DNA of 64,000 nucleotides from JBBIIC01 sp037446725. Its GTDB lineage: Bacteria; Actinomycetota; Coriobacteriia; Anaerosomatales; SLCP01. The position numbers and the translations under genes are program-made. The notes beneath the pieces were generated by a model. The model did no database searches. It was not told where the DNA came from and worked only from the letters and a program-made list of their open reading frames with translations. The first letter of the stretch is position 1, and the number at the start of each line of letters is the position of its first letter. Location of the stretch: assembly GCA_037446725.1 (NCBI GenBank), contig JBBIIC010000008.1, positions 1 to 64,000 of the forward strand. Reading direction: 5' to 3'. Below are positions 38,325 to 46,492 of this stretch, one piece after another.

Positions 38325-38348
38325 GAATCGAGACGTGGTGGAAGGATA

Positions 38349-38831
38349 TCAGGACTCCGTTGCGGCTTCCGTGGCCACGTCGGGCGCCTTCTTGGCCTTC
38401 TCGCCGAGCGCGTCGAGTGCGCCGGAGGCCTTGGCCTCGGCCGTGTCGATCCCCCGCTTCGCGCTCTCGCTGACCGCTGCGACCTTGTCCTTGGCTACCG
38501 GAACGGCCGCCTCGACCTTCCCGCGCGCGGCTTCGGAGGTGTGCTCGACCTGCTCCTTGAGACGCTCGCGTGCTGTATCGATCTTGACCTTGAGGGCCTC
38601 GGCCTTCTCGGACGCCGCGTCACGACCCGACTCGTAGACCTCGGTCACGCGCGTGCGCCCGGTCTCGTAGAGTTCCTTGCCCTCATCCATGTATCGCTGA
38701 GCGGCCTCCGCGATCATCTCGCGGTTTTCCCTACCCGACCTCGGCGAGAACAGGAGCCCGAGAACGGCCCCGATCACACCACCGAGCAGAAACGCACCGA
38801 TAACGCTCCCGCCATTCCTGTCGTAACCCAC
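38349..38831 (-). CDS. YtxH-domain membrane protein
   Basis: A 160-residue protein. A glycine-rich membrane helix (about 7-27, IGAFLLGGVIGAVLGLLFSP) and SPRSGRENRE identify the YtxH family, often part of stress regulons. The remainder is a long, charged amphipathic helical region of Ala, Lys and Glu, similar to apolipoprotein- or LEA-like repeats. The GTG at 38831 has GGAGG 7 nt upstream and is preferred to the GTG at 38840, which would overlap that site. Confidence 0.8.
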   Translation of the reverse strand: MGYDRNGGSVIGAFLLGGVIGAVLGLLFSPRSGRENREMIAEAAQRYMDEGKELYETGRTRVTEVYESGRDAASEKAEALKVKIDTARERLKEQVEHTSEAARGKVEAAVPVAKDKVAAVSESAKRGIDTAEAKASGALDALGEKAKKAPDVATEAATES

Positions 38832-38931
38832 GTCGAACACCTCCGTCGTCGAGGTCCTTGCCTGTCATCGTCCGCAGGGACTGCAGGGTATGTACCCTAA
38901 TCGGCCGCCGGTCCCGTGAAGGGCCGGAAAT

Positions 38932-39882
38932 TCAGGCCCGGCGCAGCGCGGCCTGCACGATACGTTCTACTACATCCTGGAAAGACATTCCAGCCGCCTC
39001 CGCGGCCATGGGCAGCAGCGAGATACCGGTCATGCCGGGCGAGGTGTTCGACTCGAGTACGTGCGGCGCCCCGTCAGCGTCGACGACCATGTCCACACGG
39101 CTCACGTCCCGGCAACCGAGGAGCTCGTGGACCCGACGCGCGAGATCGAGCACACGCTCCGTCACTGCGGCGTCGAGGCGGGCGGGCACGTAGTAGTCGG
39201 TCTCCCCGGCCGTGTACATGGCCGAGAAATCGAACAGCCCGCTCTTCGCCACGATCTCGACCGGGGGCAGCACGATCGCCGAACCGCTCTCGCCCTCGAG
39301 CACCGAGACGGCGAGCTCGGGTCCGTCCACCCACTTCTCGACGAGCGCGGCGTCTCCGAACGACAGCGCCGAGAGCAGCGCCTCGGGAAGCGCGTCGGCC
39401 GACTCGACCCGCGCCAGGCCGAGGGCCGAGCCCTGCTTCGACGGCTTGACCGCGACCGGGAACCCTCCGACCTTCTCGGGCACGAGGTCGAGCGCGGTCG
39501 CCGCGCCCATCTCCTTGAACGCGTCGGCCGTGAGCGTGATCCATGGGGGCGTGGGGATGCCCGCCTCCGCGAACAGCCGCTTGGCGACCGACTTGTCCCA
39601 GGCGAGCGCTGATGCCGTCACGCCCGGACCGGTGTAGGGGACGCCGAGGAACTCGAGCAGCTCCTGGATGGTACCGTCCTCGCCGTACTTGCCGTGCAGG
39701 GCGATGTAGCACGCGTCAGGGCGCTCGGCACGCAGCGTCTGAACAAGCTCGGACGTCACGTCGAGCGCGAGAACGCGGTAGCCCCGCTCGGTGAGTGCCT
39801 CGCACACGCGCTTGCCGCTTGCGAGCGAGATCTCCCGCTCGAGCGAGCGTCCGCCCATCAGGACCGCGATCTTCTCCCTCAT
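38932..39882 (-). CDS. ddl: D-alanine--D-alanine ligase
   Basis: Ddl, 316 residues, joins two D-Ala for peptidoglycan precursors with ATP. MGGRSLEREISLASG at the N-terminus, ALHGKYGEDGTIQELLEFLGVPYTG, the ATP-grasp Lys in FPVAVKPSKQGSALGL, and the metal site HVLESNTSPGMT are all intact. The ATG lies in a 4-nt overlap with the aminotransferase stop. It therefore shares the T-box-controlled transcript that starts near 41424. Confidence 0.96.
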   Translation of the reverse strand: MREKIAVLMGGRSLEREISLASGKRVCEALTERGYRVLALDVTSELVQTLRAERPDACYIALHGKYGEDGTIQELLEFLGVPYTGPGVTASALAWDKSVAKRLFAEAGIPTPPWITLTADAFKEMGAATALDLVPEKVGGFPVAVKPSKQGSALGLARVESADALPEALLSALSFGDAALVEKWVDGPELAVSVLEGESGSAIVLPPVEIVAKSGLFDFSAMYTAGETDYYVPARLDAAVTERVLDLARRVHELLGCRDVSRVDMVVDADGAPHVLESNTSPGMTGISLLPMAAEAAGMSFQDVVERIVQAALRRA

Positions 39883-41150
39883 GCGACCCCCTCCGTGACC
39901 GCGGGCAGCGCGCCGGCGGCGATGAACGCGCGGTAGAGTTCGAGCCGGTCTTCGACGACGTCGGCGAGCCTGCGAATGCCCTCGGCGATGGCCTCGGGTT
40001 CAGCGTAGCAGAAGGCCAGGCGCATGCAGTTGCGGCCCCGGCCGTCCGGATAGAAGGCCAAGCCGGGAACGAACGTCACACCGTGCTCGACGGCCTCGGC
40101 GAGCAGCGTGCCGGCATCGATGAAGGAGGGCAGCTCGACCCAGACGAAGAAGCCGCCTTCCGGCCGGGTCCAGCGCACCTCGGCGGGGAAGTGCTCGTCG
40201 AGTGCGACAAGCATCGCGTCGCGTCGCTCCGCGTAGGTTCGCGTCAGCCCCTGCAGCACCCGGCGCCAGCGCGTGCCTGCGAAGTAGCGCTCCGCGGTCA
40301 CCTGGGCAAACGCGCTGCCGCAGAGGTCCGCCGCCTGCTTGGCCAGCAGCACCTTGGCAAGGATCGGGCGCGGTGCCGTCATCCAGCCGAGCCGCAACCC
40401 GGGGGCGAAGATCTTCGAGAAGGTACCGAGGTAGATAACCTCGTCGTCGAGCGCGCGCAGCGGCTTGACGTGGCCCCCCTCGAAGCGCAGCCGGCCGTAC
40501 GGATCGTCCTCGATGACCGGGATGTCGAAGGCGTGTGCGAGTTCGAGGAGGCGGCGCCTGCGCTCCGGACGCAGCGTGACGCCTGCCGGGTTCTGGAAGT
40601 TCGGGATCGTATAGATGAACTTCGCGCCGCGCGGTCCGAGGCGCTCGAGTTCCGCTTCGAGCAGGTCGACGCGCATCCCATCGTCGTCCATCGGCACGCA
40701 CACGATCTCGGGCTCGTACGCGGAGAACGCCTGCAGGGCGCCCACGTAGGTGGGGCCTTCGGTGATGACGACGTCGCCGGGGTCGAGGAACGTCTTGGCG
40801 AGCAGATCGAGTCCCTGCTGGGCACCGGCAGTGACAACGATGTCCTCGGCCGGCAAGCGGACCCCGATCTCGGCCATCAGCTCGACGATCTGGGTGCGCA
40901 GCTCGGGTCTGCCCTCACTCGAGCCGTACTGCAGCGCGCACGCGCCTTCGTGCACGACGGCCTCGTACGCGGCGGTCGCCGCGGCCTCCGCCGGCACCTG
41001 CGAGACCTCGGGCATGCCCCCCGCGAAGCTGATGATGTCGGGGCGGCTCGCGGCGGCGAACAGGTCACGCACGGCACTCGAGCGCACCTGCGCCATGCGT
41101 CTCGCGTACCGGCCGTCCCAGCGGTCGAACACGACTCGTGCGGTACCCAT
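39879..41150 (-). CDS. PLP-dependent class I aminotransferase (MocR/LysN-like fold)
   Basis: A 423-residue enzyme. FAGGMPEVSQVPAEA near the N-terminus, YGSSEGRPELR, NFQNPAGVTL, IEDDPYGRLR and the Schiff-base Lys in YLGTFSKIFAPGLRLGW mark the 2-aminoadipate/aromatic aminotransferase group without the GntR domain. Substrates of relatives include aromatic, branched-chain and aminoadipate keto acids. The ATG at 41150 has GAGAGG 8 nt upstream; the frame extends into the riboswitch and is not coding there. It is the first gene after a T-box and is followed by ddl. Confidence 0.9.
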   Translation of the reverse strand: MGTARVVFDRWDGRYARRMAQVRSSAVRDLFAAASRPDIISFAGGMPEVSQVPAEAAATAAYEAVVHEGACALQYGSSEGRPELRTQIVELMAEIGVRLPAEDIVVTAGAQQGLDLLAKTFLDPGDVVITEGPTYVGALQAFSAYEPEIVCVPMDDDGMRVDLLEAELERLGPRGAKFIYTIPNFQNPAGVTLRPERRRRLLELAHAFDIPVIEDDPYGRLRFEGGHVKPLRALDDEVIYLGTFSKIFAPGLRLGWMTAPRPILAKVLLAKQAADLCGSAFAQVTAERYFAGTRWRRVLQGLTRTYAERRDAMLVALDEHFPAEVRWTRPEGGFFVWVELPSFIDAGTLLAEAVEHGVTFVPGLAFYPDGRGRNCMRLAFCYAEPEAIAEGIRRLADVVEDRLELYRAFIAAGALPAVTEGVA

Positions 41151-41167
41151 CGGCTCATCCTCTCGCC

Positions 41168-41207
41168 GAAAACACAACAGCCCCTCCCTGGGATAGGGCG
41201 AGGGGCT
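41168..41207 (-). terminator. attenuator of the T-box leader
   Basis: AGCCCCTC (complement of 41207-41200) pairs with GAGGGGCT (complement of 41186-41179) around a partly paired CCCT/AGGG inner stem. GTTGTGTTTT follows on the minus strand. The 5' arm overlaps the antiterminator side of the T-box, as expected for transcriptional attenuation. Confidence 0.85.
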
Positions 41208-41425
41208 GATCGCGGTACCACCTATCTTCGCCCGCGGTGGCATCCTGAATGCAGCGTGCGGGCCTCGTTAGTGCCGGGATACCGGTCCGGCGCCGACCCG
41301 CTTCCGGCGCCGCTGCGATGCGGCTCCCCTGGCGGGGGACTTCGGAGGGGTGGCCGGGCTGATGGCGCCCTCTTCCCTCACGTCCTCGGTGCTCCTATTC
41401 GCCCCCCAGTTGCCTGCGGGGTTGG
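41168..41425 (-). promoter_or_regulatory. T-box riboswitch upstream of the aminotransferase-ddl operon
   Basis: On the minus strand the hallmark T-box GGTGGTACCGCG lies at 41222-41211, in a form preceded by GAAGATA. A stem III-like hairpin precedes it (GCCCGC with GCGGGC, enclosing GCAT/ATGC). After it the antiterminator partner CCTATC competes with an intrinsic terminator (41168-41207). The bulge reads UGGU, so the sensed tRNA should have discriminator A. Upstream sequence (about 41225-41415) folds into stem I-like hairpins (for example GAGGG with CCCTC), but I could not fix the specifier codon. Uncharged tRNA binding should allow transcription of the aminotransferase and ddl. Confidence 0.9.
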
Positions 41426-41430
41426 GCGCG

Positions 41431-41460
41431 AGGATACCACCGTGCTCGCGCGGGGGTCAA
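41431..41460 (-). promoter_or_regulatory. promoter of the T-box operon
   Basis: On the minus strand TTGACC (41460-41455) and TATCCT (41436-41431) are 18 nt apart. The start would be near 41424, giving a leader of about 270 nt to the aminotransferase ATG. Confidence 0.7.
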
Positions 41461-41496
41461 TCGCGCTCGGGCGTAGGCCGGGGCCCACGAATGCGC

Positions 41497-41973
41497 TCAC
41501 GCGGTGCGCGCGGCGGCCACTCGCGCGACGTAGTCCGCCGGGTCCGGCGCATCGCCGGGAGCAGCGACGAGGCGGTTAACGAACGCGGCGGCCTCGCCGA
41601 GTGCAGCCAAGGCCACCAGGTCGTCGTCGTAGGCGACCGACACGCGGAACACGCCCCGACCGTCTGTGACGAAGTCCCAGACGGTCTCGCCTGCGAGCGA
41701 ACGCGGTGAGCCGGCGAGCGCCATGAGCTCGAGGGCGACGTGCTCCAGGAGGTGCGGCAGCTCGGTGTCGTCGAGCTCGGCCTCGATGCCGCGGGCCGAA
41801 CCACACACGCACGTGTGGCGCGCTACGCCGGGCAGCGACGCGCGCACAGCGGTCGGCAGGCCGGGGTAGGCGGAGGTGCGGAGCGGGGCGCCGGCAGAGA
41901 CGCATACGAGCGCCTTCGCCCGGCCGTCCGCAACAGTCACGCGCTCGATCGAGACGACGTCAGGAGCCCGCAT
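41497..41973 (-). CDS. stand-alone protein resembling the cyanophycin synthetase N-terminal region
   Basis: A 158-residue protein. The segment DTELPHLLEHVALELMALAGS followed by a region ending VFRVSVAYDDDLVALAALGEAAAFVNRLV matches the domain that precedes the ATP-grasp in cyanophycin synthetases (EHVALELQ ... YNVVFEYxE). No ATP-grasp or Mur ligase domain follows. It may be an orphan accessory domain; the function is unknown. It overlaps the next small membrane protein gene by 14 nt and follows it. Confidence 0.68.
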   Translation of the reverse strand: MRAPDVVSIERVTVADGRAKALVCVSAGAPLRTSAYPGLPTAVRASLPGVARHTCVCGSARGIEAELDDTELPHLLEHVALELMALAGSPRSLAGETVWDFVTDGRGVFRVSVAYDDDLVALAALGEAAAFVNRLVAAPGDAPDPADYVARVAAARTA

Positions 41974-42184
41974 CGCACGGGGGACAGCGCCGCGAACCGA
42001 GGTAGTACGCGACCGAGGCCACGACGAGCACTCCGACCACCGCGTACGCCACGACCCGGGCAGGATCGGTGTGGCTCACGCGCCGGACCTCGGCCCTGGC
42101 GAGGTCGCGCACCTCTTCGGCATGGTGGCGCACGTCGTTGATGGTGATCTTGTGCCCGCTGTCACCTGACTGGGTCGGGGTCAT
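41960..42184 (-). CDS. small single-pass membrane protein
   Basis: A 74-residue protein. The N-terminal half is charged and helical (ITINDVRHHAEEVRDLARAEVRRV), then one membrane helix (about 47-66, ARVVAYAVVGVLVVASVAYYLGS) and a CPPC-containing tail. It resembles the small DUF3618-type partner found beside holin-like DUF1469 proteins in actinobacteria. Its ATG overlaps the stop of the holin-like gene (ATGA). Confidence 0.65.
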   Translation of the reverse strand: MTPTQSGDSGHKITINDVRHHAEEVRDLARAEVRRVSHTDPARVVAYAVVGVLVVASVAYYLGSRRCPPCDAGS

Positions 42185-42558
42185 CGCTGCATGCTCCTCA
42201 TCTTGACGACGGTGAAGATCACAGAGCCCAACACGAGCACCCCGCCGATCGCCAGCAGAGCACCGGGCCAGGTCAGCCACTGGGCCAGGACGATGAGCAG
42301 GCCGACAGCTATGAAGCCGAGGCCGAGGACGAGGAGCACTGCCGCGGCCCACGCCGCGGCGACCGTGAGGCCCACGCGCTGCATCGGCAGGGCGACCTTC
42401 TCGCGCACGAGCGCTTCGGCTTCCTGGCGAAGCCAGTCGACGATCGTTTGAAGCAGGTCTGCGGCCGCATCGATGACGGTCCGCTCCTCCGGAACCGCGG
42501 ACTGTCCTGACGTCGCAGGACCGCCGGGAACCGCACCGGTCCCGTGCTCCTCGGGCAT
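42181..42558 (-). CDS. Actinobacterial holin-X/DUF1469-like membrane protein
   Basis: A 125-residue protein. A soluble, acidic N-terminal half with an amphipathic helix (DLLQTIVDWLRQEAEALVREK) leads to two membrane helices (about 65-90 and 95-118). This is the layout of the phage-holin-superfamily proteins that are chromosomal and common in actinobacteria; a real lytic role is not shown. The ATG at 42558 has GGAGG 7 nt upstream. Confidence 0.75.
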   Translation of the reverse strand: MPEEHGTGAVPGGPATSGQSAVPEERTVIDAAADLLQTIVDWLRQEAEALVREKVALPMQRVGLTVAAAWAAAVLLVLGLGFIAVGLLIVLAQWLTWPGALLAIGGVLVLGSVIFTVVKMRSMQR

Positions 42559-42627
42559 CGAGACACCTCCATGGGTCGGCGCGGCGGAGGTTCCGCCGCG
42601 ACACGTATAAAGGTACCCCAAAGCAGC

Positions 42628-42660
42628 GGCGCCGGTCGCCCTCGAAGGGCCACCGGCGCC
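42628..42660 (-). terminator. strong hairpin after the RlpA-like gene
   Basis: A 13-bp stem in two blocks (42628-42636 with 42652-42660, and 42638-42641 with 42647-42650), with a single C-C mismatch and a TTCGA-type loop, begins 26 nt after the RlpA-like stop. The minus-strand tail GCTGCTTTGG has a short U-run. Confidence 0.7.
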
Positions 42661-42686
42661 GGATGGTGCGGCAGGTGGAGCGGGCC

Positions 42687-43304
42687 CTAGCGGCCCAGAA
42701 TGCGGTACTTGACGGTACCCACGCCTCCAAAGCCGAGTGCCTGCGCCGTACCCGGTCCGAGGTCGAAGATGCGGCCGTGGATGTACGGCCCCCGGTCGTT
42801 GACGACCGCGACGGCGGTGCGACCCTTGTACTCGAACTGGATGCGCGTACCGAACGGCAGCGACTTGTGCGCGACGTTCATCATGCCCTGGGTGAGCACC
42901 GCTCCGCTCGCGGTGCGGCGACCGTAGAAGCCCGGGCCGTACCAGGAGGCTTTGGCGGACTGCCAGCCAGTCGTGCTGACCGCACGGCTCGGAGCGGCCG
43001 TGGTGCGGACGACGGGCTTGGGCTTGGGGATCGGCGCCTTGGCGCGTGCCGGCGCCGTGGTCAGGCTTGCCGGCAGTGCCGCCTCGGCAGCCACGGGCAC
43101 CTTCCCGGCGGCCTCATAACTCTCGAGGGTCGCCACCTGCTCCCCGACGCCCAGAGCGTCTGAAGGAGCGGCGGCAGGCGATGCCTCGGCGTAGGGGACA
43201 GACACGGCACCGACCGCGATGAGTACGGCGCCGACGATGGCCACTGCCCCGAGGGCCGCACTGGCGGCCAGAACCGGGATGACGAGCTTACGTTTTGAAC
43301 TCAA
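42687..43304 (-). CDS. RlpA-like/3D secreted protein with double-psi beta-barrel
   Basis: A 205-residue exported protein. An N-terminal signal or anchor (about 8-35) is followed by an Ala/Pro-rich linker and a C-terminal RlpA-like DPBB domain (about 115-205): AKASWYGPGFYGRRTASG, MNVAHKSLPFGTRIQF and VVNDRGPYIHGRIFDLG. RlpA and its relatives cleave or bind denuded glycan strands. The TTG at 43304 is preferred because GGAGG lies 5 nt upstream; a GTG at 43316 precedes that site. It has a long upstream leader and a strong terminator. Confidence 0.87.
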   Translation of the reverse strand: MSSKRKLVIPVLAASAALGAVAIVGAVLIAVGAVSVPYAEASPAAAPSDALGVGEQVATLESYEAAGKVPVAAEAALPASLTTAPARAKAPIPKPKPVVRTTAAPSRAVSTTGWQSAKASWYGPGFYGRRTASGAVLTQGMMNVAHKSLPFGTRIQFEYKGRTAVAVVNDRGPYIHGRIFDLGPGTAQALGFGGVGTVKYRILGR

Positions 43305-43714
43305 GACAACCTCCACGTACGGGAACAGGACAGGCGACGGTCGCGGAGGCGTCCGGGCACACAGGGATGCCCGAGAGAGTGGAACAGAGGGGTGGGAATA
43401 AGCTGCCTCGCACCGGCATCAGGGGGCCGATCGGCCGTCGCCCTGTGCCTCATAAGCACGAGTATGCTGTTCGGCTCGGACCTTGTCGTTCTCGTGTGAG
43501 CGGGTCTGCTCCCGCCTCATCGGCGGTTGCGACCCCGGCGATCGGTTGTCTGAACCCGCGGGCGTCGGTCCGGGCGGCCGCACCGATCATCTGACGGCCA
43601 CACGCCCTCACGGGTCACTACAGTTCCAGTGACAGCGTTGAATCCTAGCACACAATGGGTCGGCATGCCACCCGCAGGCCTTGAGCAGGCGCCGTGCCGA
43701 CGGCCGAGCGGCCC
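43305..43714 (-). other. 410-nt upstream region with candidate structured leader for the RlpA-like gene
   Basis: No gene is seen on either strand between UPF0182 and the RlpA-like start. On the minus strand TAGGAT near 43645 is a possible -10, giving a leader of about 330 nt. It contains a clear hairpin at 43502-43536: GGGTC with GACCC and CCGCC with GGCGG, with an internal loop of GCAA opposite GAGCA. Actinobacterial wall-hydrolase genes often carry c-di-AMP (ydaO) riboswitches, but I could not find that motif's conserved blocks here. A structured RNA of another class is possible. Confidence 0.45.
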
Positions 43715-46459
43715 CTACGGCCCGGTGGTCTCTCCCGCCGGCCCCTCCGGCGCCGCCGGTCCTGCCAGCTCCTCGAGCACGCGTCCCAGTTCGTCTATGA
43801 GCCTGCCGTACTCGGCCCAGTCGCCCGCTCGCTGCGCCTCGACAGCCTGCTCGTAGAGCTCCTGAGCCAGCTGAGCGTTCGCCGGCAGCCCCGGTTCGCC
43901 GGGCTCGCCCGGCTCGGGCGCCGGACGTTCCCCGAAAATGGCAAGGAGCGCCGTCTCGAGGTCGGGCGCCATCTCCACCTTGTCGGCGTAGGCGACGATC
44001 ACGCGCGCGAGCTCGGGGATGGCTGTCTGCTCGGCCTGCAGGTAGAGCGGCTGCACGTAGACGACGGACTCCTCCAGCGGCAGCACTAGCATGTTGCCGA
44101 AGATCACCTGGCTCCCGCGCTGACTCCACAGGGTGAGTTGCGGGGCGATGACGTCGTCCTGGTTGATTCGCGCGCTCACCTGCTCGGGGCCGAGCACGAC
44201 GCGCCCCTGCGGGAACGCGTAGACGATACGCTTGCCGTACTCGGTAGGGTCGCAGTTCACCGACATCCAGCCGATCATGTTGTCACGATTGCGCGGCGTG
44301 AACGGCTGGACGAGGTGGAACGCCTCGGCTGCCTCGCCGGGAAGCTGCATGAGCAGGTAGTAGGGCTGCAAAGGCGCGCCCTCGCGCTCCCCGGGGATCT
44401 CCCAGGCGTCTTCTTTGTTGTAGAAGTCGCGCGGGTCGGTCATGTGGTAGGTCTTGTAGACCTCGGCCTGCAGGCTGAAGAGGTCCTCCGGGTAGCGGAA
44501 GTGCGCGCGCACCTCGTCGGGGATCTCCCGCTCGTCGGTGATGAGGCCCGGGAAGATCGAGCCCCAGGCCTTGAGGATGGGATCGTCCGGGTCGAAGCCC
44601 CACAGCGTGGTTGTGCCATCGTAGGCGTCGACGGTGACCTTCACCGAGTTCCGGACGTAGTTGACGCCCCGGAAGTACTGCGAGTACGGATAGTGACTCG
44701 ACGTCGTGTACGCGTCGACGATCCACACGATGCGACCATCAATGAGCGCGGGATAGGCATCGCCGTCGAGCGTGAGCCACGGAGCGAGCTTGTTGATTCG
44801 GGTCACAAGATCACGATCGAAGATCACGCGGCTGTCGGGTTCGATGTAGTCGCTGAACAGGATCTGGGCGGCGCCGAATCGCAGCGCGAAGGCCGCACGT
44901 CGCCCGATGTTGCCGACCTCCACGCCCGCATCACCCTCGTAGAACGTCTCGCGCCGACCCTCTCCCACCGGGAAATCGAACTCGGCGATACCCGTGTTGA
45001 CCACGATGTAGTCAGTGGTGGCCTCCCCGAAGTAGACCGAGGGCTGCTCGATCTCGAGGCCCTCGATGGCGTCGGGAGGGATGTCGCCGACCCAGAAGTT
45101 GGGCAGGCCGCGGGTGTCCGACTCGTTGGACGGGCTGACGACGAGGCCGTAGCCGTGCGTGTACACGAGGTGTTTGTTGAGCCAGGTCTGCGCCTGCTCG
45201 GCGAGTTGAGAGGTGTCGAGCTCGCGCACCGAGACGAGCACCTGCCGCTGGCGGTCGTCGATCCGGTAGCGGTCGATGTCGACGTCCTTGAAATCGTAGT
45301 AGGTGCGGATGATCTGCAGCTGCCGGTAGGTCTGTCCGGCGGCCGACGGGTCCCACAGGCGCACGTTCTCGAGGGTGGGCCGGTTCGCGACCACGTCCTC
45401 GGCCGTGAGCGTCTCGGCGGCCGGGAACGGTCGCGTCTCGACGTCTTCGATCCGGTACGCCCGCCGTGTCGTCTCGATGTTGCGCGCGATGTAGGGCTCC
45501 TCGGCCGAGGCCTCCGTCGGCGCGACCCGGAACTGTTGGATGAGGGCGGGATAGACCGTGCCGGCCAGGAGCGAGGCGCCGAGCCACACGCCGAGCGCGA
45601 TGAGCGGCAACCGCCAGCCTTGGAAGCGGATGTTGACGAGCAGAGCGACGGCCGACACGAGAGCGATGGCGATCAGCAGACGCAGCGCGGGCAGCTGGGC
45701 GTTGACGTCGGTATACGACGCGCCGGTGACCTGGCCACGCGGGGAGAAGTTCAGCTCGTATATCGAGAGGTAGTAGTCGAAGGCCTTGCTGGCCACGATG
45801 AGGCCGAGCAGCACCGAGAGGTGTGCCTTGACGTGCGGCGCGAAGCCCTTGAGGCGGGCCCACGGCTGGATCGCGCCGCCTACGAGGTGCACCACAGCCG
45901 TGAACACAGCTGTCACGATAAGGACTACGAGCGTCCAGTCGGCGATGGCGCGCAGCGCCGGAAGCGAGAAGACGTAGAAGGCGACATCGCGTCCGAACTG
46001 GGGGTCGGATACGCCGAACGGCACCGACGCGAGTGCGAGCCGCATCGTGTCCCAACTGGCCGACATGGCGGCGCCAAACAGGAAGGCCGAGCCGATCGAG
46101 ACCCACAGGACCACGCGGTCGACAACGGGCCCGACGTTGTCCCGCAGCTGGCTGACGATCTCCTCGAACTGATCGGGGAGTCTGTCTGGCTCCAGGGTCA
46201 CCACTGCGCGGGGCGCCATCGACCGGGCGATGCGCGCATTGACGAAGAGAAGCGCGAACGCGACGAGGCCGAACAGTGCTCCCGTCGTGAGCCGGCTCAC
46301 CCACGTGGTGACGAAGACCTGCTCCTGCCCCAGGTCCACGAACCAGAGGTAGTCGGTGAGCAGCGTGGCAAGCCAGGTGAGGAACGGCAGGCCGAAGATC
46401 AGGACCACAAAGACGATGACGGTCAGCGTGCGCGAACGCCGGGGCTGGCTGGTGACCAC
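43715..46459 (-). CDS. UPF0182 family membrane protein
   Basis: A 914-residue protein of the UPF0182/COG1615 family found in actinobacteria and cyanobacteria. Seven membrane helices lie in the first 320 residues (first at about 12-35). A large extracytoplasmic domain follows, with family features such as NWxRPTLENVRLWDP-like ANRPTLENVRLWDP, YDFKDVDIDRYRIDD and DEYGFDPDDPILKAWGSIFPGL-like GFDPDDPILKAWGSIFPG. The tail is acidic and Pro/Gly-rich. The function is unknown. The start is GTG with GGAG 6 nt upstream. Confidence 0.95.
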   Translation of the reverse strand: MVTSQPRRSRTLTVIVFVVLIFGLPFLTWLATLLTDYLWFVDLGQEQVFVTTWVSRLTTGALFGLVAFALLFVNARIARSMAPRAVVTLEPDRLPDQFEEIVSQLRDNVGPVVDRVVLWVSIGSAFLFGAAMSASWDTMRLALASVPFGVSDPQFGRDVAFYVFSLPALRAIADWTLVVLIVTAVFTAVVHLVGGAIQPWARLKGFAPHVKAHLSVLLGLIVASKAFDYYLSIYELNFSPRGQVTGASYTDVNAQLPALRLLIAIALVSAVALLVNIRFQGWRLPLIALGVWLGASLLAGTVYPALIQQFRVAPTEASAEEPYIARNIETTRRAYRIEDVETRPFPAAETLTAEDVVANRPTLENVRLWDPSAAGQTYRQLQIIRTYYDFKDVDIDRYRIDDRQRQVLVSVRELDTSQLAEQAQTWLNKHLVYTHGYGLVVSPSNESDTRGLPNFWVGDIPPDAIEGLEIEQPSVYFGEATTDYIVVNTGIAEFDFPVGEGRRETFYEGDAGVEVGNIGRRAAFALRFGAAQILFSDYIEPDSRVIFDRDLVTRINKLAPWLTLDGDAYPALIDGRIVWIVDAYTTSSHYPYSQYFRGVNYVRNSVKVTVDAYDGTTTLWGFDPDDPILKAWGSIFPGLITDEREIPDEVRAHFRYPEDLFSLQAEVYKTYHMTDPRDFYNKEDAWEIPGEREGAPLQPYYLLMQLPGEAAEAFHLVQPFTPRNRDNMIGWMSVNCDPTEYGKRIVYAFPQGRVVLGPEQVSARINQDDVIAPQLTLWSQRGSQVIFGNMLVLPLEESVVYVQPLYLQAEQTAIPELARVIVAYADKVEMAPDLETALLAIFGERPAPEPGEPGEPGLPANAQLAQELYEQAVEAQRAGDWAEYGRLIDELGRVLEELAGPAAPEGPAGETTGP

Positions 46460-46492
46460 GTGGGCTCCACATCCTTCTGCACTTGGCGGTCT

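Noticed and set aside
42181..42558. Holin-like protein as evidence for a prophage
   Set aside because: No endolysin or structural phage genes are nearby; this family is chromosomal in actinobacteria.
41960..42730. A 256-codon minus-strand frame including the small membrane protein
   Set aside because: Only the last 74 codons look protein-like; the ATG at 42184 overlaps the upstream stop as expected for coupled genes.
43305..43714. c-di-AMP (ydaO/yuaA) riboswitch before the RlpA-like gene
   Set aside because: The expected conserved blocks were not found by eye; kept only as an unassigned leader.
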